Source of the DNA: Parabacteroides gordonii MS-1 = DSM 23371 | GTDB lineage: Bacteria > Bacteroidota > Bacteroidia > Bacteroidales > Tannerellaceae | Length of the DNA: 64,000 bases | Assembly: GCF_000969825.1 (NCBI RefSeq) | Contig: NZ_KQ033919.1 | Span: forward strand, 1,650,173 to 1,714,172 | Direction of reading: 5' to 3' | Shown here: positions 44,783-53,698 of the stretch, piece by piece | Layout: the number at the start of each line of letters is the position of its first letter | Position numbering within the stretch: position 1 is the first letter of the stretch | The notes under the pieces: generated by a model | Databases searched by the model: none | What the model saw: the letters and a program-made list of their open reading frames with translations, nothing else | Told to the model about the DNA's origin: nothing | Made by a program: the position numbers and the translations under genes

Positions 44783-46447
44783 TTAATTATAGTAAGGATT
44801 CTGTTCCAAAAGAGGATTTTTCTGAATTTCACTACGTGGAATAGGCATCAAATAATGTTGCGGCAGGAATTTCCGTTCCTGAACATCTACAAACGAATAT
44901 GTTTTCTTTCCGGTTGCCAGATCTTTTACAATATGGACTCTTCTCTCCACTTTATTTTCTGTCTGTTCTGCTATTTTCCAACGACGAACATCATAATAGC
45001 GATGTTCCTCAAAAGCTAATTCAATCTTACGCTCGTGTTGGATTTTCTTTAATAACTCATCCCCGGATGAAGTGATATCAGGCAACACGTCTTTTCCTTC
45101 ACGTGCCCTTTCCCTTATCAGGTTAACATATTTACGGGCAGTAGCTTCGTCTCCCAGATGAAACATCGCTTCTGCATAATTCAGATAAATTTCTCCTAAA
45201 CGGGAAAAGATAAAAGGTTGTGTACCTTTATCCACCCATGCAGCAGTAAGAGCCTCGTTCATGAATTTCCGGATCGTATATCGTGTCTTAGAAGTGTTCC
45301 ATCCCTCCGGGCCGTATTCTGTATCAACACCATTTACACCTTCCGGATCACTTGTTGTCCAGAATTCAATTTCACGTCCCCGGAATTCTTGTCCATCACA
45401 GAGAATTGAATGATAGAAACGAGGCTCACGCCCTTTCCACGGCTCGTCTGTTTTATACAAATCGGGAGTCGGCATCGAACCGTCTTCCATTTCATAAGAA
45501 TCGACCATATCTTGCAAAGGGCATGTTGCACTCCATCCGGTAAAACCATTCGGAGAGTTTTCCCAGTCAAAACGATGACCATACTCAGAACTATACAAAC
45601 GCATGAATATAATCTCCTTACTTTTGCTTGTCAGGAACAAGTCTTTATAACTGGGATCCAGTTCATAAGCTAACGAACCGCTGTTATCGGTCAAATCGAT
45701 AACAGCTTTTGCAGCATCTGCTGCAGCTTTCCATTTCTGAGTATCACCGGAAGAATTCCATTGTGGACTAGCTGCATACAATAGCATTCTTGATTTCAAT
45801 GCCAATGCAGCACCTTTAGTAGCACGTCCGAAATTTTTATCTTCCTGTTTAACAGGCAATAAAGAAGCTGCTTTATCAAGTTCTGTTACAATAAAGGAGA
45901 TACAGTCTTCATAACTGTCACGAGTCACCATCATATCATCGTTAATACCAAATGTTTTTGTGATAATAGGTACTCCACCGTATCTGTTCACCAGTTCAGC
46001 ATAAAGATAAGCTCTCAAAAATGTCACCTCTCCTGTCAAACGGTTAACCAATTCTTCCTGATTCTGCAACAATTCGATATTCTCAAAGAAGATATTACAA
46101 TCTTTTATCCCTGTAAAATATTCTTTCCACACATTATAACTTCCAACCTGATCAGGTGTTACCTCTCCCTGGTTATAGCTCCAGGCACTAGCCCAGTTAA
46201 AGTTACTCATAGATTCATCGCAAATAAAACGTGTAGAAGCCTGATATTTCAATCCCACCGTACTTTCAGGTCCAAAATAATCCCGCAAACCCATATAACG
46301 TTCATTGACATAAGCTTCAGTCAGAGAGGGATCTGAAAACACAGCTTCTCCTGTAAATGAATCCAGGGGTTCTACATCCAGAAAATCCGAACATGAGATA
46401 CAACATGCACTAAAAAGAAATATTGACAATTTTGCTATTTTATTCAT
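44783..46447 (-). CDS. SusD/RagB family glycan-binding outer-membrane lipoprotein
   Basis: The 554-residue protein has a lipoprotein signal ending ACCISC-SDFLDVEPLDSFTG, a typical SusD N-terminus. TPR-like helices follow, and C-terminal markers are LGEIYLNYAEAMFHLGD, ERKIELAFEEHRYYDVRRWKIAE and KFLPQHYLMPIPRSEIQKNPLLEQNPYYN. It forms the lid of the SusC channel and binds the glycan at the cell surface. The ATG at 46447 is preferred over an upstream TTG. It follows susC after 18 bp. Confidence 0.96.
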   Translation of the reverse strand: MNKIAKLSIFLFSACCISCSDFLDVEPLDSFTGEAVFSDPSLTEAYVNERYMGLRDYFGPESTVGLKYQASTRFICDESMSNFNWASAWSYNQGEVTPDQVGSYNVWKEYFTGIKDCNIFFENIELLQNQEELVNRLTGEVTFLRAYLYAELVNRYGGVPIITKTFGINDDMMVTRDSYEDCISFIVTELDKAASLLPVKQEDKNFGRATKGAALALKSRMLLYAASPQWNSSGDTQKWKAAADAAKAVIDLTDNSGSLAYELDPSYKDLFLTSKSKEIIFMRLYSSEYGHRFDWENSPNGFTGWSATCPLQDMVDSYEMEDGSMPTPDLYKTDEPWKGREPRFYHSILCDGQEFRGREIEFWTTSDPEGVNGVDTEYGPEGWNTSKTRYTIRKFMNEALTAAWVDKGTQPFIFSRLGEIYLNYAEAMFHLGDEATARKYVNLIRERAREGKDVLPDITSSGDELLKKIQHERKIELAFEEHRYYDVRRWKIAEQTENKVERRVHIVKDLATGKKTYSFVDVQERKFLPQHYLMPIPRSEIQKNPLLEQNPYYN

Positions 46448-46465
46448 AACAATAGATTTAAACAA

Positions 46466-49400
46466 TTAGAAACTAAGACTTAACCCAACATTATAAACAC
46501 GTTGTTGAGGATAATACATTCCGGCAGCGTTTGTACCCTCCGGGTCCAACACTTTAATTTTATCAATTGAAAACAGATTAAATCCACTTACAAAGACACG
46601 TAAATCTCTGATGTTAATCTTTTCCAACCAAGAAGAAGGTACATTATAAGCCAACTCAACATTTTTCAAACGCAGGAATGCAGCATTTTTCAACCAGAAA
46701 TCCGAATCTCTATTATTGATCTGATCTTGTGTATTAAAGGCTCTCGGATAAAGAGAATTCGGAGTTTCTTCAGCTGAGATCCAACGATTATCAAAATATT
46801 CGACATCACGGTTATAACCGAACGGACGAATCATTTGCTTTGCCCGTCCCTGGCCCGTCCAAAGAATATTCAATTCAAATCCATTCCATTTAGCTCCCAT
46901 ATTAATACCATATACAATTTCCGGTATAGCACTTTCATGGATACGTACCATGTCATTCGCCGTAATCTCACCATCATCGTCTACATCTACATATTTAATA
47001 TCGCCAGGTTGCGCATTCATTAAATGGGGAGAATCATCTACCTCTTTCTGTGTCTGATAAATACCATCCGTTTTATATACCAGCCATGAATCAATAGCAT
47101 ATCCGGTTCTTCTCTGCCAATCAGGTATATCGTTCGCCTCATCAAAGAATTTAATTTTATTACGGGCAAATGTCAGATTACCGCCAATATAATAATCGAC
47201 CTTATTTACTTTATTCCTATAAATCAAACTCGTTTCAAATCCTTGATTCCCTACTTCTCCAATATTCTGATCAGGTAAAGTCAACCCCGTGTAATCAGGA
47301 ACAGAAGCCTGTTTAGGAGTCAGAATATCTTTACGATTCGAATTGAAGTATTCAAAATCAAAACCAATAAGACCATTCAAGAATTGAGACTCAAATCCTA
47401 TATTCTTTGTGTCGACTTTTTCCCATGTAATCAGCGGATTACTCAAACGCCCAATAGTAAAACCTTTATTCAATACCGGATCTATTCCGAAATGGGCACC
47501 ATTGGTAAGATTGAAGGTACTCAAATATTGGAACGGATCTACCCGGTCATTACCTAATTTACCCCACGATGCACGAATCTTCAGTTCGTTGACAAAAGGA
47601 AGACTTTTCTTAAAGAATTCTTCTTCAGAAATACGCCATCCTACTGATAAGCCGGGGAAAACACCCCATCTTTCAGAACTTGCAAAATTTTGAGATCCAT
47701 CATAACGCAAAGTGAATTCTGCCATATAACGGTCTTTATAACCATAACTCAAACGTCCGAAATAATTCTGACGGGCAGAAATCGACCCTTTTCCATCATT
47801 ACTTTTTTCAATATCGCTCCCGGCAAATAAATAATCCACACTACTCGACAGGAAGTCCCTGCGATAGGCGGAGAACCAGTCACCGGTTGTTTTACTCTGT
47901 TCATAGGCAATAAACGCATTTACACTATGCTCTTCAAAACGCTTCTCATAACCTAACTTAATATGGAATGTCGTGATCCGGCTTTCATCACTTTTCTGAG
48001 TAAGATCGATAAAGTTATTCTTATTTCCTGTTGCCACTTTATCATATTCTTTTGTGGTCGGATTATAACGATACGCATCCCACGTATCATTCAGCAGTTT
48101 TTCTCTTCTAAACTGAGTATCAAATGCGCCATAGCCAGACAGATACAATCCGTCAAGAACCCAAGGCATTTTCAGATCAAAGGAAACCTTAGTATTCATA
48201 TAATTATCTTTGATCTTATTATAACCCGTTACTCCTGTAGCCAGTAACGCCAAATTTTTCCCTTTTGAAATACCCGGACCCGGCAAACCATTCGGATAGA
48301 AATCCGGTAGATAAGGATAAATCATATAAGCCTCATAAAAGAAATCAGATGAAGAGATATTTGATTGATTCCTGTTTTCCTGACGAGTTGACAATTCTAA
48401 AGAAACAGTAAAATCTTTTGTTATTTTAGCATCCAAATTCGAACGAACCTGTAATGTATTAAAATCCATATTTGTGTTCTTAAAACCGGGCTCCTGATAG
48501 AGATATCCTCCTGAAATATAATACTTAACCCGGTCGTTACCACCTCTTACAGAAAGAGAATGCTGCGTCTGAGGTGCAAAATTCCGGAAAGTTGCATCAA
48601 ACCAGTCTGTATCTGCATACTGAAGCGGATCAATCGTTCCATCCAGATAACCTCCCTTAATATTTGCCCAAATCTGATCGCGTCCCATATATTTGTTCGC
48701 TTCGTCATCATATACCATATACTGATAAGCATTCATCAGATGAGGTGTACGTGTATTCTGAGAAACGGAAAAATTACCATCATAAGCAATCACCGGCTTC
48801 GAATCAGTACCTCTTTTGGTGGTAACAAGAATTACACCGTTGGCTGCTTGCGCACCATAAATAGAAGCGGAAGCATCTTTCAACACGGAGATAGATTCTA
48901 TATCATTCGGATTCAAGCGGTCGATACCTCCACGATTTGCAACACCATCTATCACATATAGCGGGGAACTATTGCCTAATGTACCTTTTCCTCGTATATA
49001 TATTTCAGACGCATCACTACCCGGTTCTCCGCTTCTGTTATTGGCAACAACCCCCGGTATACGTCCAGCTATGGAATTTGATAAATTTGCTGCCGGTGAT
49101 TGTTTTATGACCTCACCGGAAACCTGTGCTACAGATCCGGTCACTGTTGCTTTCTTCTGAGTTCCATAACCAACAACGATAACTTCATCTATCAGTTCTG
49201 TATTTTCAGCCAATCTGATTTCAAGGCTTTTCCTGTTGTTCACAGCCACTTCTTGATCAGCATATCCAATATAAGAAACTTTTAAGATTGCATTCGGCGA
49301 AAGATCCAATGTAAATGCACCGGATACATCTGTAATCGTACCGTTTGTTGTACCTTTCTCTACAACATTAGCACCGATAACAGGTTCACCTTGTGAATCC

Positions 49401-49813
49401 AACACAATTCCTGTTACTTTATTTACCTGTTGCACAGATTCATAAATTTCCTTTTTATTTAATACAATCTGCCGTCCACTTATCGAGTACGATATTCCGG
49501 CATTTTTAAATAGATTGTCCAATACCTCTACAATATTCTTATTTTTAACAGAGACATTGACTTCATGTTCCACATTAACCATTTTCTTATTATAAAGAAA
49601 ACGGAATTCAGTTTCTTCTTCTATTTGATTCAGCACATCCTCAATTGAAGCATTTTTCATTTGAAGGCTCACAGACGTTGTCTGTGAATAGGATACTGAA
49701 GCAAATACTTGTGTTAGACTTAAAGCTATAAATAACAAGCATAATCTCATAACTCTAAAAAATTTAATGGCAAAACTTAGCTTTTCGATTTTTTTATCCA
49801 AAATGGAATTCAT
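46466..49813 (-). CDS. SusC/RagA TonB-dependent transporter with STN signalling domain
   Basis: The 1115-residue protein carries a long N-terminal signal (about 1-44). An STN domain follows (about 45-110, VSLQMKNASIEDVLNQIEEETEFRFLYNKK), then a carboxypeptidase-regulatory-like domain (about 131-205, VTGIVLDSQGEPVIGANVVEKGTTNGTITD). The TonB-dependent plug (EVIVVGYGTQKKATVTGSVAQVSG...GRIPGVV) and a 22-strand barrel complete it, ending QQRVYNVGLSLSF. The STN domain is the type that contacts a FecR anti-sigma, and fecR and an ECF sigma gene lie upstream. A predicted ECF promoter lies at 50006-50033, giving a leader of about 190 nt. Confidence 0.97.
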   Translation of the reverse strand: MNSILDKKIEKLSFAIKFFRVMRLCLLFIALSLTQVFASVSYSQTTSVSLQMKNASIEDVLNQIEEETEFRFLYNKKMVNVEHEVNVSVKNKNIVEVLDNLFKNAGISYSISGRQIVLNKKEIYESVQQVNKVTGIVLDSQGEPVIGANVVEKGTTNGTITDVSGAFTLDLSPNAILKVSYIGYADQEVAVNNRKSLEIRLAENTELIDEVIVVGYGTQKKATVTGSVAQVSGEVIKQSPAANLSNSIAGRIPGVVANNRSGEPGSDASEIYIRGKGTLGNSSPLYVIDGVANRGGIDRLNPNDIESISVLKDASASIYGAQAANGVILVTTKRGTDSKPVIAYDGNFSVSQNTRTPHLMNAYQYMVYDDEANKYMGRDQIWANIKGGYLDGTIDPLQYADTDWFDATFRNFAPQTQHSLSVRGGNDRVKYYISGGYLYQEPGFKNTNMDFNTLQVRSNLDAKITKDFTVSLELSTRQENRNQSNISSSDFFYEAYMIYPYLPDFYPNGLPGPGISKGKNLALLATGVTGYNKIKDNYMNTKVSFDLKMPWVLDGLYLSGYGAFDTQFRREKLLNDTWDAYRYNPTTKEYDKVATGNKNNFIDLTQKSDESRITTFHIKLGYEKRFEEHSVNAFIAYEQSKTTGDWFSAYRRDFLSSSVDYLFAGSDIEKSNDGKGSISARQNYFGRLSYGYKDRYMAEFTLRYDGSQNFASSERWGVFPGLSVGWRISEEEFFKKSLPFVNELKIRASWGKLGNDRVDPFQYLSTFNLTNGAHFGIDPVLNKGFTIGRLSNPLITWEKVDTKNIGFESQFLNGLIGFDFEYFNSNRKDILTPKQASVPDYTGLTLPDQNIGEVGNQGFETSLIYRNKVNKVDYYIGGNLTFARNKIKFFDEANDIPDWQRRTGYAIDSWLVYKTDGIYQTQKEVDDSPHLMNAQPGDIKYVDVDDDGEITANDMVRIHESAIPEIVYGINMGAKWNGFELNILWTGQGRAKQMIRPFGYNRDVEYFDNRWISAEETPNSLYPRAFNTQDQINNRDSDFWLKNAAFLRLKNVELAYNVPSSWLEKINIRDLRVFVSGFNLFSIDKIKVLDPEGTNAAGMYYPQQRVYNVGLSLSF

Positions 49814-49876
49814 ACATTTGTTTGTTTAGTTAGAAAAATAAGGTTGACTAAAAACTTTTTAATGACTGAACAATTG

Positions 49877-49909
49877 AAAGGAAAGGTGTGCGAGACCTTT
49901 CCTTTTTTT
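49877..49909. terminator. Hairpin between the enzyme lipoprotein gene and susC
   Basis: AAAGGAAAGGT (49877-49887) and ACCTTTCCTTT (49895-49905) form a perfect 11-bp stem. A T-run follows on the plus strand. On the minus strand it would sit within the susC leader, downstream of the ECF promoter, so it may act as an attenuator or protective stem in that leader. Confidence 0.55.
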
Positions 49910-50005
49910 ATTCGGTACATATATCAATTACAATAACACAACTTTATCCCATAGGCATTAGATTTTTTGGGGTGAACAACTCTTTTTTATCTCCTTACAC
50001 ATAAC

Positions 50006-50033
50006 TAAGACGTTTCTGTAGCATTTTCCCACA
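50006..50033 (-). promoter_or_regulatory. Predicted ECF-sigma promoter of susCD
   Basis: On the minus strand, TGTGGGAAAA and ACGTCTTA lie at the ends of a 28-bp unit. The same unit with the same spacing occurs at 51640-51667 and 52764-52791. The CGTC core is typical of -10 elements of ECF sigma factors. Confidence 0.7.
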
Positions 50034-50061
50034 TTCAGAAAATGATTTTTTTAATTCATTT

Positions 50062-51510
50062 TCAATCTTGTGCCTCTGCAGAAACCGTTTCACCTGCCAG
50101 ACAGGGAATATCAATAAAACTATACTGATTACCCAAAACATCTGTAATATATTCAGCTGTTTTTTTGTTTATCATCTTAACCTTACCAGGAAACATTGCC
50201 CTCCAAACCAACTCTTTATCCAGTTTATTTACAAAAGAACTTTTATTTCTCGATTGATGCAATACTGAGATTTTCCCAGAAAATACAGGTATATTTTCTA
50301 CTGCAACCCAATCTGTCGAAGATGTAAAACGAGGCAGTGTAGATATTCTGTTAGCTGTGGCGTCCGCCTCAACTCCGACAAGTCCGCATACAATAGCTTC
50401 AATCACACTACTTGCCACTTCCGGATAGTCGCGACGATCACTCGCATACAAATCGTTCAAATAACGATAAGCTGTTTCATTCTTACTGTGCTTATAGAAA
50501 ATCATCGGATAATAAGACATAATTTCTACTATCGGTTCTTTCTCTGCCATTAAAGCCAATAATCTTTCTACCCGTTCCGGGTTACTAACAATATCAAACC
50601 AAAAAGAAAAGACATTACTCCCACCTTCTATCAATTTTTCATCTTTCAGCTTATAGGCATAATAATTCTGAGTGTCCTCATTCCACCAAACAGTATCATA
50701 AAGACGAGCATACTCTTCTGCCATCGCATTATAAACACAGCAACTGTCTTCATTCCCTCTGATCTTCCATATTTGGGCATACGATTTCAAACCTCTGAAC
50801 ATGGAAGCAATCAAATCCCCCGTCACAGTAAGACCGCGTACAGATTCTTCATAAGACGGTAATCCCCGGAACGTTTTAAATCTCGGATTTAAAAGTGTAT
50901 TATCTTCATGCATAACATCCGGACGTTTCATAATTTTATCTGGCTGCAACTGCCAGTGAGTAATATAATCATTTGTTGTCAAACGAAAGAATGTCTCAAA
51001 ACGGGGATCATTAATGTACATTTCATTTCCTGACCACAAATACAAGCGAAGACAAGCATTCAACACATCAAAATTAGCATTCAGATTATACCAGAAATCT
51101 TTATCAGAAGCATAATCTACCGGAGCGGGAACATTATCCTTATTTATCTCCCAATAGGAGCAATAATCTTTCGATTCAGATATGTTTTCCACAAACTTAG
51201 TAAACATATTCAGGTTTTGTTTACCGTGTCCATTCACTTCTTCTCCCAAACATTGATGAGAAACATCTCTCATACAGAAAGCTGCCCTGTCCGGCAATGC
51301 AGCTTCATACCAAGGACCTACAGGATCATTACTATCTCCCACACATGTATTGGAACTACAAACAGCCCAATCAAATATTTGTGTAAGTGTCGTATCATTG
51401 GAGGATAGACTAAATGTAGTACGATTTGTATCAGAAATATCAGGATATACCTCTTTCGATTGGCTGCATGCAGCACAGATAAGTAATATATATAAATAAG
51501 CAAATTTCAT
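50062..51510 (-). CDS. Six-hairpin glycosidase-like lipoprotein of the PUL
   Basis: The 482-residue protein has a lipobox (LLICAAC-SQSKE), so it is probably surface-exposed. The toroid-like body has VGPWYEAALPDRAAFCMRDVSHQCLGEEVNGHGKQNL, NYDYITHW-like helices, and SYEESVRGLTVTGDLIASMFRGLKSYAQIW. It is homologous over its N-terminal half to the gene at 43179-44690. The conserved RD and DxxHQ positions suggest a common active site. As the lipid-anchored member it is a candidate for the first surface cut of the polymer. The glycoside hydrolase family is not identified. It has its own predicted ECF promoter at 51640-51667. Confidence 0.72.
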   Translation of the reverse strand: MKFAYLYILLICAACSQSKEVYPDISDTNRTTFSLSSNDTTLTQIFDWAVCSSNTCVGDSNDPVGPWYEAALPDRAAFCMRDVSHQCLGEEVNGHGKQNLNMFTKFVENISESKDYCSYWEINKDNVPAPVDYASDKDFWYNLNANFDVLNACLRLYLWSGNEMYINDPRFETFFRLTTNDYITHWQLQPDKIMKRPDVMHEDNTLLNPRFKTFRGLPSYEESVRGLTVTGDLIASMFRGLKSYAQIWKIRGNEDSCCVYNAMAEEYARLYDTVWWNEDTQNYYAYKLKDEKLIEGGSNVFSFWFDIVSNPERVERLLALMAEKEPIVEIMSYYPMIFYKHSKNETAYRYLNDLYASDRRDYPEVASSVIEAIVCGLVGVEADATANRISTLPRFTSSTDWVAVENIPVFSGKISVLHQSRNKSSFVNKLDKELVWRAMFPGKVKMINKKTAEYITDVLGNQYSFIDIPCLAGETVSAEAQD

Positions 51511-51639
51511 TTTAGTTTATTTTGTGAATCAGTATTTCAATAAGTAACAATTCAAAATCTCAATAAAACAATATATCATCTTTATAGCATAGGCACCAGA
51601 TTTAATTATGAACAAAAGTGTATTATCTCCTTATATGAC

Positions 51640-51667
51640 TAAGACGTTTCAGCGATCTTTTTCCACA
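51640..51667 (-). promoter_or_regulatory. Predicted ECF-sigma promoter of the enzyme lipoprotein gene
   Basis: TGTGGAAAAA and ACGTCTTA end the same 28-bp unit as at 50006-50033. The downstream leader (about 51585-51640) also matches the susC leader (CATAGGCA, AGATTT, TATCTCCTTA). Confidence 0.7.
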
Positions 51668-51687
51668 TCGGAAAAAGGATTTTTTTA

Positions 51688-51720
51688 AACAAAGAAAGAG
51701 GTGAATAAATCACCTCTTTC
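51688..51720 (-). terminator. Terminator overlapping the end of fecR
   Basis: GAAAGAGGTGA (51694-51704) and TCACCTCTTTC (51710-51720) form an 11-bp stem with a 5-nt loop that includes the fecR stop codon. TTTGTTT follows on the minus strand. It separates fecR from the next transcription unit, which has its own promoter. Confidence 0.75.
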
Positions 51721-52744
51721 TTTTATATACCTCTATAGTTTGCTTTTCATAAAAGTTATCCTTTGACTTTATCCTTTTATTATGTTTAAATTGTAAAGGA
51801 GCACTCATTTCCAACAATCGTAATATTTCATCCAACGATTCATATTCGAAAGTGGCACGATAAGGAGCGTTAGCCAAACTGGAATCTTTCAACTCTATAT
51901 TAACATTAAAAGTAAGTCCTACCCGTTTAAACACATATGACAACGGATCATCCCGGAATATCATTAATCCATCTTTCCAGGCATACCATTTATAAGGATC
52001 GGTCTTTGCGATAAGGCACTGTTTGGTCTGACTATTAAAGGAAGCACGTTCTCCCGGAACCATAGTGACCGGAGAAGAGTTTCCGAAAGCAACATCAATC
52101 TTGCCATTTACCATCGTAACAGCCGTAATCGAATCCATGTTATAGGCTTCTATATTAAAAGCCGTACCCGTAGCTCGCAGGGTTATCTGATCGGTTTTTA
52201 CGATAAAGGGATTTTCTTTATCGGAATGTACTTCAAAATATCCTTCACCATTTAAGAAAACATCCCGTTCACCTTTCCGGAAAGCCAAAGGATATTTCAG
52301 GGAACTTCCACCATTCAGCCAAACGTTGGTTCCATCAGGCAAACGCACCTCGGAAAAAGTTCCATGAGGAGATTTCACCTCCTGATATTCTATTGTATCA
52401 TACAGATCACTCTCTTTATTCAGATATAAATAAGTACAAAGAATCAACAAAGGAAGAAGAAGGATAGCGGCTACACGCTGCCAATAAACCAATATAGTAT
52501 GGACTATATTCCTCTTCGTGGCTGCGATATTTGCCCAAATATTTTTTTCAGCTTCAGATACGTCAATCTCAGAGGGGTTAAAAGCAGGATTCATCACCTG
52601 CCAGATATTACGCATTTCTTGGAAATAGCAATTATTATCAGGCGATTGCTTTACCCATTCCTCCAGTTCACGGCATTCCTTCACCGTTGCTTTTCCGGAT
52701 AGATAAGCAGATATAATAAGCTGTATTTGATCTTTGTCTGTCAT
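51710..52744 (-). CDS. FecR family anti-sigma factor
   Basis: The 344-residue protein has an N-terminal anti-sigma region (ECRELEEWVKQSPDNNCYFQEMRNIWQVM), one membrane segment (about 92-107, VAAILLLPLLILCTYLYL) and a periplasmic FecR domain (SPHGTFSEVRLPDGTNVWLNGGSSLKYP, GEGYFEVHSDKENPFIVKTDQITLRATGTAFNIEAY). A C-terminal DUF4974 region follows (GLMIFRDDPLSYVFKRVGLTFNVNIEL). It relays SusC occupancy to the ECF sigma factor. It has its own predicted ECF promoter. Confidence 0.96.
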   Translation of the reverse strand: MTDKDQIQLIISAYLSGKATVKECRELEEWVKQSPDNNCYFQEMRNIWQVMNPAFNPSEIDVSEAEKNIWANIAATKRNIVHTILVYWQRVAAILLLPLLILCTYLYLNKESDLYDTIEYQEVKSPHGTFSEVRLPDGTNVWLNGGSSLKYPLAFRKGERDVFLNGEGYFEVHSDKENPFIVKTDQITLRATGTAFNIEAYNMDSITAVTMVNGKIDVAFGNSSPVTMVPGERASFNSQTKQCLIAKTDPYKWYAWKDGLMIFRDDPLSYVFKRVGLTFNVNIELKDSSLANAPYRATFEYESLDEILRLLEMSAPLQFKHNKRIKSKDNFYEKQTIEVYKRKR

Positions 52745-52763
52745 TTCTTCTCTTTTATGGTGT

Positions 52764-52791
52764 TAAGACGTCTGAGGAATCATTTTCCACA
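52764..52791 (-). promoter_or_regulatory. Predicted ECF-sigma promoter of fecR
   Basis: TGTGGAAAAT and ACGTCTTA end the same 28-bp unit as the two other sites. It lies between the sigma gene and fecR, about 20 bp before the fecR ATG. Confidence 0.65.
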
Positions 52792-52807
52792 TAGCTTATA
52801 ACTTTTT

Positions 52808-53386
52808 TTAGGGAATACCGATTGAAATCAGGAACATGAAGAAATCTTTTAAATATTTCCGCAATAAATCCAATGTTTTACTGACACGGACTTCCACAGT
52901 GCGTTCAGAGACATTCAGCTGCTCTGCAATCTCTCTGTATTTCAATCCTTCAAAACGATTCAACATAAAAGCTTCCCGGTATAGCTCGGGAACTTTCTCT
53001 AGTGCACGATGTAAATGATCGGACAGGTCCGAATGCAATATATAATTATCCGTATCATATGAATCCAATACAGTACTCTCATATTCAGCTTCATGCTGAC
53101 GTATTATTTCCAAGTGTCGAAACTCATCAAAACAACTGTTACGGACAGCTTTCAGTAAATAAGATTTTAAGGAGGTTTCAATCTGTATGTTTTTCCGGTC
53201 ACTCCAAAGTTTCAGGAAGATCGATTGAACAATATCTTCACACGAATTCTTGTCTCTTATAAAGTTACCACAAAATAACACGAGGTCGGTATAATAGGTC
53301 TGGAATAAAAAGGAGAAAGCGTCTTTGTTGTCTTGCTTTAAAGCAGACAGAAGAATGATTTCTTGTTGTTTTTCCAGTTTTCCCAT
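52808..53386 (-). CDS. ECF RNA polymerase sigma factor (sigma-70 family)
   Basis: The 192-residue protein has region 2 (DAFSFLFQTYYTDLVLFCGNFIRDKNSCEDIVQSIFLKLWSDR) and region 4 (ALEKVPELYREAFMLNRFEGLKYREIAEQLNVSERTVEVRVSKTLDLLRKYLKD), the layout of Bacteroidota FecI-like ECF factors. It starts the PUL and is followed by its anti-sigma gene. No copy of the 28-bp promoter motif precedes it, so its own expression probably depends on the housekeeping sigma. Confidence 0.96.
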   Translation of the reverse strand: MGKLEKQQEIILLSALKQDNKDAFSFLFQTYYTDLVLFCGNFIRDKNSCEDIVQSIFLKLWSDRKNIQIETSLKSYLLKAVRNSCFDEFRHLEIIRQHEAEYESTVLDSYDTDNYILHSDLSDHLHRALEKVPELYREAFMLNRFEGLKYREIAEQLNVSERTVEVRVSKTLDLLRKYLKDFFMFLISIGIP

Positions 53387-53698
53387 ATCGATTTTAAGTA
53401 TTAACTCCTTTTCCCGGCTGCTAAATTAGTTACATTTTTTTTATTTCCAATCTATTTTACATCTACAAAATACCACAACAAAACAAAGCCCCCACGATAC
53501 AAGATCGCAGAGGCTGTTTTTTTCTGTATTCCTTCCTCACGGGAGAAATTACAGTAAGAACTTTATTTTATTACTTAATATTAATAACCACTTTTTCGCC
53601 TGTCGCAGGGTAATTGATGGGTTAAGCAGAGGCGCTGTATTCAACGCCTCCACCCCACCACGTGGAAATTTTAGAATTTATATTTGATTATAAATTTC
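53387..53698. other. 312-bp gap: sigma gene leader and 3' UTR of S-layer-type gene 2
   Basis: The piece to about 53480 is AT-rich upstream DNA of the sigma gene, without a clear promoter. From 53487 to 53698 is the terminator hairpin and a 3' untranslated region that resembles that of S-layer-type gene 1. No coding sequence is visible. Confidence 0.6.
53487..53515. terminator. Hairpin terminator after S-layer-type gene 2
   Basis: AGCC...CGAT and ATCG...GGCT arms form an interrupted stem. T-rich stretches follow on both strands (seven T on plus, TTTGTTTTG on minus). It lies about 185 bp after the stop codon, like the hairpin at 19750-19779. Confidence 0.6.
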
